Assembly (NCBI GenBank): GCA_964632845.1
Contig: CAZWDU010000003.1
Location: 132,639 to 196,638, forward strand
Length of the DNA stretch: 64,000 nucleotides
Source: JAOZHU01 sp964632845
Lineage (GTDB): Archaea > Thermoproteota > Bathyarchaeia > Bathyarchaeales > Bathycorpusculaceae
Direction of reading: 5' to 3'
In this document: positions 63,999-64,000 of the stretch, one piece after another
How the letters are laid out: the number at the start of each line of letters is the position of its first letter
How positions within the stretch are numbered: the first letter of the stretch is position 1
Program-made: the position numbers and the translations under genes
Notes under the pieces: model-generated
The model's database searches: none
The model's input: only the letters and a program-made list of their open reading frames with translations
What the model was told of the DNA's origin: nothing

Positions 63999-64000
63999 AA

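Overview
The window looks like a contig from an uncultivated archaeon of the TACK group, most likely a Bathyarchaeia member. This rests on sequence alone. Archaeal markers are the proteasome beta subunit, a KH/beta-CASP aCPSF1 nuclease, an LSm protein, ribosomal protein L37e, the TATA-binding protein and a TackOD1-type zinc protein. A CdvA-like coiled-coil protein and SepF, from two different archaeal division machineries, both occur here. GTG and TTG starts and short gene overlaps are common. One run of exactly 100 N marks a scaffold join.

The first part (about 1-34,400) is mostly chromosomal housekeeping: an alcohol dehydrogenase, tRNA-Gln(CUG), psmB-aCPSF1, sepF, a PUA protein, LSm-L37e, a HAD hydrolase, signal peptidase, tbp, pyrE, an Fpg-like protein, two radical SAM enzymes (one paired with an AlkD-like repair protein), two ABC exporters, an MFS carrier, HIT, TrmO-like, an ATP-grasp CoA-ligase subunit, an internally deleted M20 peptidase, an M48 protease, a histone-deacetylase-fold enzyme and the CdvA-like protein.

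The second part (34,403-60,321) reads as one genomic island. It starts at tRNA-Lys(UUU), has a decayed tyrosine recombinase near that end, and ends at a 17-bp near copy of the tRNA 3' end. It carries, on the minus strand, a small KaiC-like/V4R-like operon, a chemosensory operon (poly-HAMP receptor, CheW, CheB, CheA), a kaiB-kaiC operon that also encodes a CheC-like protein and a second KaiB-fold protein, a response regulator-CheC fusion with CheD, and a type IV pilus operon (three pilin-like proteins, one of 1140 residues, an assembly ATPase, two separate platform proteins and a TackOD1 protein). All five of these transcription units begin with the same bipartite DNA element (GTCACC, 16-17 bases, then a 29-base block containing GTTACA and TTAGAT). 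A weaker sixth copy lies on the plus strand near the right end. The inferred picture is a co-regulated module in which a KaiBC phosphorylation device and CheC-type phosphatases sit in the same regulon as a soluble chemoreceptor array and a pilus. This is the most unusual content of the window.

The last part (60,322-64,000) holds a DUF362/ferredoxin protein, a 37-residue membrane protein, a Pro/Ser-rich anchored protein and a radical SAM/SPASM protein. Function calls rest on recognised motifs; no database search was run.
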